Assembly (NCBI GenBank): GCA_039000515.1
Contig: JBCFYV010000935.1
Coordinates: 65,815,109-65,879,108, forward strand
Length of the DNA stretch: 64,000 nucleotides
Reading direction: 5' to 3'
From: Timema cristinae
Lineage: Eukaryota; Arthropoda; Insecta; Phasmatodea; Timematidae
Every line of letters starts with the position of its first letter. Within the stretch, counting starts at the first letter, position 1. Both the position numbers and the translations under genes were made by a program. Below the pieces are notes generated by a model. It saw only the letters and a list, made by a program, of their open reading frames with translations, ran no database searches and had not been told where the DNA came from. This document shows positions 54,480 to 64,000 of the stretch, piece after piece.

Positions 54480-54690
54480 CACCGCATGGTCACTCTCGTG
54501 TTAGACTAGACTGACAATGACATGGAGATTGAGGCTCAAATCCCAGTCCGATGTACTGAGGATGGTTTTTCCAAAACGGGTTTCCCTAATCCCTCCACAC
54601 AAATGGTGTTACACCTCTTCTAAATTCAACCTTCCTCGTCCCTAACACATTAGCGTGTCGGCAATTAGTAAAATGCGGTGCTAAAAATAA
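54480..54690 (+). mobile_element. SINE-C copy
   Basis: CACTCTCGTGTTAGACTAG, AGGCTCAAATCCCAGTCC and CCTAACACATTAGCGTG are in order. The 3' module is shortened to GTAAAATGCGGTGC. Confidence 0.78.
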
Positions 54691-55060
54691 AGTGCTGCCA
54701 AATATTTTTGGAGCACATTTCCGGATCGTGATGTAACACAATTACCAGTCTCCAGAGAGTTAATTTACCATTCATTAAGAAGGGAATAATCCAATTCTAC
54801 AGTGATACGTTTTCAACCTTTTGGAGAATCGAGTCAAGGACTTTCGAGCATGTGCAAGGCTATAATAAACGTTCTTCGACGCGACCAATTGGAGATGAGA
54901 GAGAGAGAGGGGGTGTTTGGAGGAGAGGGGGAGAGGAATAAAGAGAGAGGGGTCTCCTATTTGAATACTGTGGAGGGATTAACGAATGTTTGGCACTAAC
55001 AGGGTGTTCCTAAACCTGAGCTTACATGAAAAAAAAATAGCCTTTGTCAAGTTAAGATAG

Positions 55061-56780
55061 ACATGTTTCCTCGTCTCACCAGTTTAATTAGACATGTTTC
55101 CTCGTCTCACCAGTTTAATTAGACATGTTTCCTCGTCTCACCAGTTTAATTAGACATGTTTCCTCGTTTCATCAGTTTAATTAGACATGTTTCCTCGTCT
55201 CAACAGTTTAGTTAGACATGTTTCCTCGTCTCAACAGTTTAATTAGACATGTTTCCTCGTCTCACCAGTTTAATTATACATGTTTCCTCGTCTCACCAGT
55301 TTAATTAGACATGTTTCCTCGTCTCACCAGTTTAATTAGACATGTTTCCTCGTCTCACCAGTTTAATTATACATGTTTCCTCGTCTCACCAGTTTAATTA
55401 GACATGTTTCCTTGGATAACCAGTTTAATTAGACATGTTTCCTCGTCTCACCAGTTTAATTAGACATTTTCCTCGTTTCATCAGTTTAATTAGACATGTT
55501 TCCTCGTCTCAACAGTTTAGTTAGACATGTTTCCTCGTCTCAACAGTTTAATTAGACATGTTTCCTCGTCTCACCAGTTTAATTATACATGTTTCCTCGT
55601 CTCACCAGTTTAATTAGACATGTTTCCTCGTCTCACCAGTTTAATTAGACATGTTTCCTCGTCTCACCAGTTTAATTAGACATGTTTCCTCGTCTCACCA
55701 GTTTAATTAGACATGTTTCCTTGGATAACCAGTTTAATTAGACATGTTTCCTCGTCTCACCAGTTTAATTAGACATGTTTCCTCGTCTCAACAGTTTAAT
55801 TAGACATGTTTCCTCGTCTCAACAGTTTAATTAGACATATTTCCTCGTCTCACCAGTTAAATTAGACATGTTTCCTAGTTTCACCAGTTTAATTAGACAT
55901 GTTTCCTCGTCTGAACAGTTTAATTAGACATGTTTCCTCGTCTCAACAGTTTAATTAGACATGTTTCCTTGTCTCAAAAGTTTAATTAGACATGTTTCCT
56001 CGTCTCAACAGTTTAATTAGACACGTTTCCTCAGCTTACCAGTTTAATTAGACATGTTTCCTCGTCTGAACAGTTTAATTAGACATGTTTCCTCGTCTCG
56101 ACAGTTTAATTAGACATGTTTCCTCGTCTCACCAGTTTAATTAGATATGTTTTTTCGTCTCAACAATTTAATTAGACATGTTTCCTCGTCTCAACAGTTT
56201 AATTAGACATGTTTTCTAGTCTCAACAGTTTAATTAGACATGTTTCCTCGTCTCAGCAGTTTAATTAGACATGTTTCCTCGTCTCAGCAGTTTAATTAGA
56301 CATGTTTCCTCGTCTCACCAGTTTAATTAGACATGTTTCCTCGTCTCAACAGTTTAATTAGACATGTTTCCTCGTCTCACCAGTTTAATTAGACATGTTT
56401 TCTCGTCTCAACAGTTTAATTAGACATGTTTCCTCGTCTCACCAGTTTAATTAGACATGTTTCCTCGTCTCACCAGTTTAATTAGACATGTTTCCTCGTC
56501 TCAACAGTTTAATTAGACACGTTTCCTCAGCTTACCAGTTTAATTAGACATGTTTCCTCGTCTCACCAGTTTAATTAGACATGTTTCCTCGTCTCAACAG
56601 TTTAATTAGACATGTTTCCTCGTCTGAACAGTTTAATTAGACATGTTTCCTCGTCTCAACAGTTTAATTAGACATGTTTCCTCGTCTCAACAGTTTAATT
56701 AGACATGTTTTCTCGTCTCAAAAGTTTAATTAGACATTTTTCCTTGGCTCACCAGTTTAGATATACATGTTTCCTAGGCT
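55061..56780. repeat. Minisatellite, 31-bp unit, about 55 copies, with higher-order structure
   Basis: The unit is built from ACATGTTTCCTCGTCTCACC and AGTTTAATTAG. Variant units mark longer periods. TTGGATAACC recurs 310 bp apart and TTTCATC about 309 bp apart, which is ten units. ACACGTTTCCTCAGCTTACC recurs 496 bp apart (56021 and 56517), which is sixteen units. Confidence 0.97.
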
Positions 56781-56839
56781 TGCAAATGTATTCTTTCATA
56801 CACTCATTCACATACTCACACTTACTCACTCTCTATATA

Positions 56840-56958
56840 TCTCATTTTCTCTTCCCACCACGCAAATATGGGTGTATTTCCTATCAATTCTACATTCCTC
56901 TTCTCTATTATATTAATGTATATATATGTATAGCCCGGATGGGTGGTAATACGAGGTT
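56840..56958 (+). mobile_element. SINE-C 3' half
   Basis: CCCACCACGCAAATATGGG and GTATAGCCCGGATGGGTGG are the C body and tail. Confidence 0.65.
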
Positions 56959-57090
56959 TTCCGGGGACACTCTTAGAATCTGGTTCGAGCGATGTACGCC
57001 AATGGTTTTACAATCTGATTGTTTATCTCAATATGGCGGCCACTCTAGTGGTTTTTCGTGTAATGACTCATCTCAAGTGATTTGAATTTT
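56959..57090. repeat. Dispersed repeat family J, copy 3
   Basis: ATGGCGGCCACTCTAGTGG and CTCATCTCAAGTGATTTG parallel 34735-34800. Confidence 0.45.
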
Positions 57091-57165
57091 AAAGTCCAAG
57101 CAACCGATCTAGTACCTAGGGCGTACTAGAAAAAATAATTGAACATTTCTTGGTAATTAGTGAAC

Positions 57166-57424
57166 GCGAACACTCCCGACTATGCTCGAACACTCCCGAC
57201 TATGCTCGAACGCTCCCGACTATGTTCGAACACTCCCGACTATGTTCGAACGCTCCCGACTATGCTCGAACACTCCCGACTATGTTCGAACGCTCCCGAC
57301 TATGCTCGAACACTCCTCCCGAATATGCTCGAACACTCCCGACTGTCGAACTGACTGCTCGAACACTCCCGACATTCGAACCTCGACTAGCGAACACTCC
57401 CGACTATGCTCGAACACTCCCGAA
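57166..57424. repeat. Minisatellite, 20-bp unit, about 13 copies
   Basis: The unit CGAACACTCCCGACTATGCT alternates with CGAACGCTCCCGACTATGTT. Irregular units begin after 57310. CpG-rich in an AT-rich setting. Confidence 0.95.
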
Positions 57425-58518
57425 GCAGTCCTCTTTCCCTTGTCTACTAGAGTAGTCAAGTAGTCATTTGCCAGTTCAAGGTACATTTGTATAAAAAAAA
57501 GTAATATTTTTATTCACGTATAAAGCAAAAATAGTTTAAAGAATAACTTAAAATAAGAATTTATTTTATTATTTTACTATGTATAATATAAATCTGTATT
57601 TGTACATTTTTTTCTCTTGAAATAATTTTATATTTTTCATGAAGGCGGGCTGCAAATAAAATGTAACGACAGGCCGCAAGTAACCCACGGGACACCTACC
57701 TTAGACCATTCTGCCACTGAAGCGGGTATAATGTACAAATTGAACATTGTATCAATTAATTTTCTTTCTAACTTTATCACCAAGGAAAAATATCAACTTT
57801 AAATCCAAGAATACATTAATTATAGGCGATATTTCAACTTTCAAATCCAAAGATAAATGTAAAGACCGTAGTGACGATAAGAACATAACATCATTATTCT
57901 TAATCTGATTGTCTTTGATTTGTTTTTTTCAAGGAGGAAAAAAGGTCTACAGTTCACAAACTACTAGAAATTATATATAATTTTTAAGTTATCTAACGGC
58001 TTGATCTATATCGAGGTAAGTCAACAACTTGGCATCAGAAAGTGGGGCATCCGCTATCTGACAAATAATTGAGACCCATCTGATCTACATCTGCCGGGAC
58101 AGACGACAGACAGACAGACACAGACAAGGGGTTAACAGCTGCATAATATTGAAAGCTCATTGTCCCTTTCTACCAGGTAGAAAGATTTCTTCGTCGGGGC
58201 ATCATTTTATTTATCATATTATATTAAACATGGTAACAAGGACCTGCCATTCAAATGCTGTACATTCATACCAAACACGTGACTGTGACGTAAGTGTTCA
58301 CAACCAGCAAGATTTCATAAGTACCATTATAGAAGAGAAATACCCTTTTTACTCAACATGGATACAGTGAGAAGGGTTTTTTGTGCCCCTTTTATACTAA
58401 CTGATTATTGATCAGAGGTCTTTCATTTGATTATTTAAATGCTTACCGATCTTTTTTTATATTTTGTTTACCCTAGTTGTAGGCCATCAGGAACATGTTT
58501 TGAAATCTCATGGTAGAC
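57425..58518. other. Intergenic, mostly unassigned
   Basis: 57690-57727 carries a SINE-C head in reverse (ATTCTGCCACTGAAGCGGG). A (GACA)n stretch lies near 58105-58125. No gene was recognised. Confidence 0.4.
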
Positions 58519-58797
58519 CCCGGCACAGAGCTATAATTATGTCACTAACGGGAGCAATTAATTGCGCCAGCGCAATCCGTATTGATTAAAATAATTGATT
58601 GCCAAACCCTTCTTTCAACTCTGACAAGACTTGTATTAATCACAACTTGTGAATGTGGGGAATGCCAGGCCTCCACCGTGGTTCGGATCCCACGTTAAAC
58701 TGTAGGTCCTCCATTTATCTTGCAATCACCCTACCATTACACATTAGCGTAAATGCGTGTAACCCGAACGGGTAGTAAGACTTGGTGCTAATAATAA
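58519..58797 (+). mobile_element. SINE-A12, interrupted
   Basis: CCCCGGCACAGA (58519-58530) matches the head's end, then about 55 bp of foreign sequence, then ATTGCCAAACCCTTC onward follows the family to GTAAGACTTGGTGC. This is either an insertion into the SINE or an untemplated junction. Confidence 0.78.
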
Positions 58798-58799
58798 TT

Positions 58800-58925
58800 T
58801 ATAGTCTAGTTTCAGTAAATCAACCAATCTCTCAATAGGTTACACGAATGATCCGCAGTTCAGGTCAAATTGGAGATTGGCTGATCTCTGAATCTCGATT
58901 ATATTTAGTCTTTAGACTCAGGTCA
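58800..58925. repeat. Dispersed hairpin repeat family I, copy 2
   Basis: CAACCAATCTCTCAATAGG and GGAGATTGGCTGATCTC pair as in copy 1 at 51890-52015. Confidence 0.65.
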
Positions 58926-59141
58926 CGCTAAACTTTTCGAGTCTGGATTAACTCATAATCTCGGTTAAGAACATGATCAACCTTTAACAACTAAACTCTT
59001 AGACCTACATTCTGCTGAATATAACATTGATTTACAAATACCTGGTTGAGAAGTAATAACTACCCCCTCCCAACACAACCCTCTCCAGTCATGTTGCAGT
59101 TTCACCAGGAAAGTGTATTTTACAACCAAACAAGCAAAGAG

Positions 59142-59877
59142 GATACAAAGTTCATGGCCTACATTATCTTCTCATTCAGACAACTGTGACACAAAGTTCA
59201 TGGCCTACATTATCTTCTCATTCAGACAACTGTGATACAAAGTCATGGCTTACATTTCTTCTCAAAGACAACTGTGATACAAAGTCATGGCCTACATAAT
59301 CTTCTCCTTCAGACAACTGTGATACAAAGCTCATGGCCTACATTATCTTCTCATTCAGACAACTGTGATACAAAGTTCATGGCCTACATTATCTTCTCAT
59401 TCAGACAACTTTTGGATACAAAGCTCATGGCCTACATTATCTTCTCAATAAGACAACTGTGATACAAAGTTCATGGCCTACATAATCTTCTCCTTCAGAC
59501 AACTGTGATACAAAGCTCATGGCCTACATTATCTTCTCATTCAGACAAATGTGATACAAAGTTCATGGCCTACGTTATCTTCTCATTCAGACAACTGGGA
59601 TATAAAGTTCATGGCCTACATTATCTTCTCATTCAGACAACTGGGACACAAAGTTCATGGCCTACATTATCTTCTCATTCAGACAAATGTGATACAAAGT
59701 TCATGGCCTACATTATCTTCTCATTCAGACAACTGGGATACAAAGTTCATGGCCTACATTATCTTCTCATTCAGACAACTGTGATACAAAGTTCATGGCC
59801 TACATTATCTTCTCATTCAGACAACTGGGATACAAAGTTCATGGCCTACATTATCTTCTCATTCAGACAACTGTGTG
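59142..59877. repeat. Minisatellite, 46-bp unit, about 16 copies
   Basis: Unit: ACAAAGTTCATGGCCTAC, ATTATCTTCTCATTCAG, ACAACTGTGAT. 46 is not a multiple of three, so each frame cycles through the same three peptide phrases; the open frames are not genes. Confidence 0.96.
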
Positions 59878-60169
59878 ATTAAATAATAGAATGTTTGAAT
59901 ATTCTTGCATTTATAAAATATCGATAGTATTTAAAAATACATTTATTCAACATGAATGCCTTAAAATGAATCAAAAATGCCTATAAACGATCTAAAAAGG
60001 AGACAAAACAAGAAAATATGACCTAAAAATTTAAAATGATAAAAATGATCAAAAAATAACATAAAAAAGTGTCTACAGCCAGAGAAACATGAACATAATC
60101 TATGTAGTTATAAGAATTGTCAGTGATTAAAATAAAATATAACATTTCACAAAAACCAGAGCCTTGTTA

Positions 60170-60400
60170 ATTATATTAATTTCATTAGCTGTTCTTGAAT
60201 ATCTTTAATGGTTGTAGGGGCATTTTAACAGGACTTTTTCTTTTCATTTACAAAGTTTCTAGTTAAATGCCACTATCCTAATGAAAGACATTCGAGAACT
60301 GTTGATATTACCGTGTGTAGAAAATTAAATTAAACTTAGCTTCTGAAGCAAGTTTTTTTTCTCCAAAAAATGTCTTTTGTCATAAAAAATTTAAAAAAAA
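60170..60400. repeat. Dispersed repeat family L, copy 3
   Basis: TGATATTACCGTGTGTAG followed by AAAATTAAATTAAAC matches 17345-17370 and the fragment at 29930-30090. Confidence 0.5.
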
Positions 60401-60494
60401 GACTTAACTCGCGTTCCCTTCGACCGTCACCTTAATTGCATTTTTTATATCCATTGCTGTTTCCCACATAATTTTATTCAACCATATATTTATT

Positions 60495-60600
60495 TTCCAC
60501 TACCGGCTTTCTAGGACTGTCGTACCTTCATATGCCTTATCACCTAACTTAAGGACCAGTTCCATAGTCAGACTTAGTACGTCCAAACTGTTGTGCTATA
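60495..60600. repeat. Reverse copy of the block after SINE-E6
   Basis: CACTACCGGCTTTCTAGGAC and GTCGTACCTTCATATG are the reverse of 53560-53610, followed by the short repeat shared with 39395-39480. Confidence 0.55.
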
Positions 60601-60615
60601 CTATATACATACAAT

Positions 60616-60850
60616 CCGCCTCGGTGGCCTAGTTGGCTAACGCGCTAGTCGTGTTAAGTTAGACTGCTGAGGATGGGGAGATCGAGGTTCGAATCTCGGT
60701 CGGGTGAACTGGGGGAGCTTTTTCCTAGATGGGTTTCCAATCTCCTTCCACGCAAATGAGGGTTCACTTCCTCTAATTCAACCTTCCCAATTCCTAATCC
60801 ATTAGCGTAATTAGTACTTAAAGCGTATAACCCGAACGGGTAGTAAGATG
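60616..60850 (+). mobile_element. SINE-B9, full length
   Basis: CCGCCTCGGTGGCCTAGTTGG, GGTTCGAATCTCGGTCGG and TATAACCCGAACGGGTAG are intact. The tail stops abruptly at AAGATGCC without a microsatellite. Confidence 0.92.
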
Positions 60851-60879
60851 CCACCTACCTAAACTCGAATGGAATGGCC

Positions 60880-61285
60880 CAGTTTCGTGTATGAAACTAA
60901 CCTCAAGACTAGGACAGTTAAACCCTTCCTACACCTCTGACAAGACATCTTGTGAATGTGTGGAATGCCAGGCCTCCACCGTGGTTCGGTTCCCACGTTA
61001 AACTGTAGGTCCTCCATTTCATCTCACAATCACCCTACCATTACACATTAGCGTAAGTGCGTATAACCCGAACGGGTAGTAAGACGCGGTGCTAATAATA
61101 ATAATTATAATAATAACTAGGACAGTCACAACATCCAGTCTCCCTACCGTTAATTCAACACTGGTAAAAGATAAACTCACATGTCATCAACGATAAATTT
61201 TTCGGCCATGCCGAGAATAGAACCGGGAACCTTTAACTCAATAGACAGACACGCTAACAACTGAGCTAAGGCCACACCTTAATTG
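60880..61285 (-). mobile_element. SINE-E7, split by SINE-A13
   Basis: The tail-side part (60880-60918) and the rest (61116-61285) join across the inserted SINE-A. The head in reverse gives GGCCTTAGCTCAGTTGTTAGC and GGTTCCCGGTTCTATTC, so both promoter boxes are recognisable. Confidence 0.78.
60908..61126 (+). mobile_element. SINE-A13, 5'-truncated, with target-site duplication
   Basis: ACTAGGACAGT flanks it exactly (60908-60918 and 61116-61126). The insert begins AAACCCTTCC and ends in an (AAT)n tail. Confidence 0.93.
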
Positions 61286-61960
61286 CATGAAATATACAAA
61301 CTATTAATAAATACAAAAATTTCTAACCACGTCACATGAAACTGTTTTGTTTTCCAAACAAATGGTGGGTTGGGGGGGGGGGGATCAGAAATAATATCGA
61401 CTCCCTTTCCCCTTCCATCACAGGTTTAACTCTCCACCACCCCCTTTTCTCCCTTCTCTTACCCGGTGAGTTTCTTATAGTCTTGCCCTTCCCCCACATC
61501 CCCCCCCCTCACGACTTTTCATCCGTTCTTATTCCGTATGTATTTCCCTCGACATTTTGGTGTTCATTTCCCCTGTCTTGGAGCTGCATGCAGACCGCCG
61601 AACTCTCCCGAGGGATTCCCCCTCCCCCTCCTCTTATCCTACCCCTCTACTAACCTTTTACATGAGGGGGTAGCAAGGGGGTGGTCTGTAGCGCGTTCCC
61701 TTAAAACCGGTCGTTCATTTCTTTGACGGTTCATCGAACAAGAATTTAAAAATAAAATAAAACGTTACATATATATTATCTAAGCAGAAAAGTTAAGTTG
61801 GTAGCCCTTAGATCGCATTTATAGTGAGCTCCGAATCACTAGTACAACGTCTACTCTTGTATCACATGAAACTACATTTTTATCCCACCCGGAATGCGAA
61901 CTAAAGTCACTCATCGTCTTCAGCACTCTAGAGCACGTCTGAGGATATCGTGATACTGAA
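61286..61960. other. Pyrimidine-rich intergenic sequence
   Basis: C-rich runs (61375-61640) generate Pro-rich frames on the plus strand that show no domain structure. No gene is supported. Confidence 0.4.
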
Positions 61961-61964
61961 ATTA

Positions 61965-62168
61965 CTGCTTTAGTCAATAAAAGTTGTGGACACGCGGACT
62001 AAACGTAAAGCTCGTATTGTCTGGATTGCCGATCACGTGAAAGTCAATGCTCAAGTCCCGGTCGGGTGTACTGATGACGTTTTATTTTCCTAAATGGATT
62101 TCCCCTGTTCCCTTCAAGAAAATGTGGTTACACTTACTCTATATTCAACCTTCCTCATCATATAAATG
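61965..62168 (+). mobile_element. SINE-C copy, tail lost
   Basis: CTCAAGTCCCGGTCGGGTG, ATTTTCCTAAATGGATTTCC and ATTCAACCTTCCTCATC are in order. Confidence 0.7.
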
Positions 62169-62363
62169 CATATTCTCGGGGCAAATCATTTTGCATGCAT
62201 ATTAAAAAATTTTAAGGTAAAAATGCATATTTTACTCGTAACTGGCGTACTTGTCACCTTTCTGTCATTGGCTGGTTACTAATTAATAAATAAAATCTTT
62301 GAAGTTAATTTGGTATAAAAAATAAGACTAGCGTGTGTTCTGAAAATGGCATAGAGAAAAAGA

Positions 62364-63106
62364 TCCAGTAAATCCATAACTGCTTTTCTAAATTACCTGA
62401 AATTATAACACAGTTGGAAGCTCAAAGTATTTCCTTGCAGTACTTACTTTCTCTGATAAATCAAATGTCAGTACCAACGTCTTCAGAAACTCAAGGTGTT
62501 GCTAAAATTGCTTTCGATAAGCTTGATCAGGTATTAAATAAAACTCCTGGTTACAAAACAGTCCGTAAAATTAGCAAAATGTTATCTGGTGAAAATAACT
62601 GAAATAATAATAGGAATTCACCGAAGACTAATAATTGTGATGTTTTTCACATGTGTCTGTGACCTCATGCGATGTTGAAAGGACATTTTCATTGTATAAA
62701 ACATTCTTCAGAGACATATGTAGGTAGCTTCACAGAAGAAAATCTCAGGATGACCTCCATTATATACTTTTATTATTATTAGCACCGCGTCTTACTACCC
62801 GTTCGGGTTATACGCACTTACGCTAATGTGTAATGGTAGGGTGATTGTGAGATGAAATGGAGGACCTACAGTTTAACGTGGGATCCGAACCACGGTGGAG
62901 GCCTAGCATTCCACACATTCACAAGTTGTGATTAATACACGTCTTGTCAGAGGTAAAAGAAGGGTTTGGTAATAAGATAAATTTGTGCCGGGACCGAGGA
63001 TTGAACCCCGGACCCCTAGTACAGAGGTCTGACACCTTACCCCTAGACCACCAAGTCACCCCATTATATACTTTAAAAGCCATGAAAAAAACTAAGATTT
63101 TCCACA
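62364..63106 (+). pseudogene. hAT transposase C-terminal relic, split by a SINE
   Basis: Plus-strand frames read KLPEIITQLEAQSISLQYLL and end, before a stop at 62600, with TPGYKTVRKISKMLSGE. Then comes the hAT dimerisation signature SCDVERTFSLYKTFFRD and, in another frame, FTEENLRMTSIIYFKSH. The last phrase is interrupted by SINE-A14 (62757-63074) between its ATT and ATA codons. Frameshifts and a stop show it is dead. TTTGCATGCATATT near 62192 and again near 63160 may be subterminal motifs of the original element. hAT transposases cut and paste DNA with 8-bp duplications; this protein would have needed its lost N-terminal two thirds. Confidence 0.8.
62757..63074 (-). mobile_element. SINE-A14, full length, with perfect target-site duplication
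   Basis: CCATTATATACTTT flanks it exactly (62757-62770 and 63061-63074). Tail, 3' module, body and head are complete. It sits within the hAT relic, so it is younger than that element. Confidence 0.96.
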
Positions 63107-63110
63107 AAAC

Positions 63111-63689
63111 AAATAGTTTATTTGATTTTTGTTCATTTGTTTTCGCATATTATGGTGCATATTTGCATGCATATTTAACTTTTCCTGCAAATTCGGGCTC
63201 AGGCAATGATATACTCGTTTACAGTTTTAAGAAGCTCTTCTTACCCTGACAATATTCCACGTTACGCCACTGATTACCGTAATTTACCCGCGCGATGAAC
63301 GGAAACGCTCTCTCTCTCTCACCTTGCAGCCGCGAGGACATAATAATGGATGTGTGAAAAGAGTAGTAAGATAACAACCGAAACAAATGAAGTGTTTCCG
63401 CGTGTAGCGGTTGTTCGGTTGATTGGGTGGAGGGTGGGGGGGGGGAGATAACAAATAAACCCTCCTGTCTACGACATGTTGCAGCGCAGAGGTGCATTTG
63501 GCGGGAAATTGCGACTGAAATATTGAACGTAACGGGAGGTGTTCACACATGCTGGGAGAAAGATACGATGACATCCTTCAACTGTGAACCACTGTGGACC
63601 TCTGTGAACCAATGAGGGGAGGGGGGGTATTTCTTACCTCTCGACAGATGGAGTGATCGAGAACATGTCTGTTCTGAATGTGGTTTTTT
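63111..63689. other. Intergenic, no supported feature
   Basis: It contains a (CT)n run near 63308 and a G-rich run near 63434. Minus frames here are Pro/Ser-rich by composition only. Confidence 0.35.
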
Positions 63690-63906
63690 TTAGCATCGCG
63701 TCTTAGGCCTACTAACCGCTCAAGTCATATGAATATACCCTACTAATTAACGATAATTAATTTAGAGGAAGTGTACCCGCATTTGGGGGAGAGATAGTGA
63801 AAAAAACATTATATCCTACCGGGATTCAATCCCCGATATTCCTGTCAACGACATCTATTCTATAGCGAGAGTGATGACTTAGACCCTGTGGCCAACTGAA
63901 TCAGGT
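63690..63906 (-). mobile_element. SINE-C, full length but diverged
   Basis: TTTAGCATCGCGTCTTAGG, TGTACCCGCATTTGGGGG, GGGATTCAATCCCCGATA (B box in reverse) and the head at the right end are in order. Confidence 0.78.
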
Positions 63907-63907
63907 G

Positions 63908-64000
63908 TAAGGAAGGTTGAAGTTAGAGTAAGTGTACCCGCATTTGAGTGGCGAGATAATGGAAAACCATTTTGAAAAAAACAAACTTAATGCATCCGAT
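63908..64000 (-). mobile_element. SINE-C, cut by the window end
   Basis: AAGGAAGGTTGAAGTTAGAG, TACCCGCATTTGAGTGG and AAAACCATTTTGAAAAA match the C body. The head lies beyond the window. Confidence 0.72.

Noticed and set aside
55061..56780. CRISPR-like appearance of regularly spaced repeats
   Set aside because: Units are contiguous with no unique spacers, and the DNA is clearly eukaryotic. The same holds for the other five arrays.
59232..59882. Plus-strand frames with HGLHYLL-type phrases
   Set aside because: Frame-cycling translation of the 46-bp array.
61215..61285. Possible genuine tRNA gene (minus strand)
   Set aside because: Both promoter boxes are present, but it is continuous with the SINE-E body and the acceptor arms do not pair well.

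Overview
This is a eukaryotic, AT-rich, intron-bearing and very repeat-dense window. There are no operons, Shine-Dalgarno sites, CRISPR arrays or densely packed ORFs. It is most likely from an arthropod, and within that probably an insect. The clues are a single-domain von Willebrand C (SVWC) gene, a family typical of arthropods; 3' remnants of non-LTR retrotransposons with the SETWT / GHV-RM / GRP-RW signature; insect-type hAT relics; and many tRNA-headed SINEs with (AAT)n tails. I could not identify the species.

Three loci look like host protein genes, all on the minus strand. (1) 6146-7714 encodes a 522-residue type I membrane protein with six leucine-rich repeats. Its ATG lies two bases after a good splice acceptor. 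(2) 21097-about 21753 is a terminal exon coding for a membrane segment and a proline-rich tail with SH3-ligand motifs; the 5' exons are not resolved. (3) 28428-31539 is a three-exon gene for a 128-residue secreted SVWC protein. Its exons are short, the exon phases join exactly, and eight cysteines follow the SVWC pattern. Its first intron carries a 70-bp minisatellite that starts next to the acceptor, and its second intron carries three SINEs.

The rest is mostly repeats. I named the SINE families by head: A (GGTGACCTGGTGGTCTAGGG), B (CCTCGGTGGCGTAGTTGG), C (CTTCGGTGGTCGCATGG, sister to B), D (GTTAGAGCATTGG), E (TTAGCTCAGTTG, tail TTCATAAAGTGCACG), F (GTCTGTGCACCTGGCTAA) and G (TTGGGGTAAAGTGCTCACC). 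A, B and C have different heads but share the 3' module ending AACCCGAACGGGTAGTAAG. Several A and B copies keep 11-16 bp target-site duplications. There are also three clear LINE 3' relics and a doubtful fourth, a hAT transposase relic at the right end that was split by a SINE, several non-autonomous hAT-like elements with 8-bp duplications, foldback elements, and an unclassified dispersed repeat (family K).

Six minisatellites occupy about 6 kb: 55 bp (426-2136), 70 bp (30357-30968), 67 bp (46600-47408), 31 bp (55061-56780, with higher-order periods), 20 bp (57166-57424) and 46 bp (59142-59877). Most long open frames here are repeat translations or antisense shadows and are not annotated as genes.
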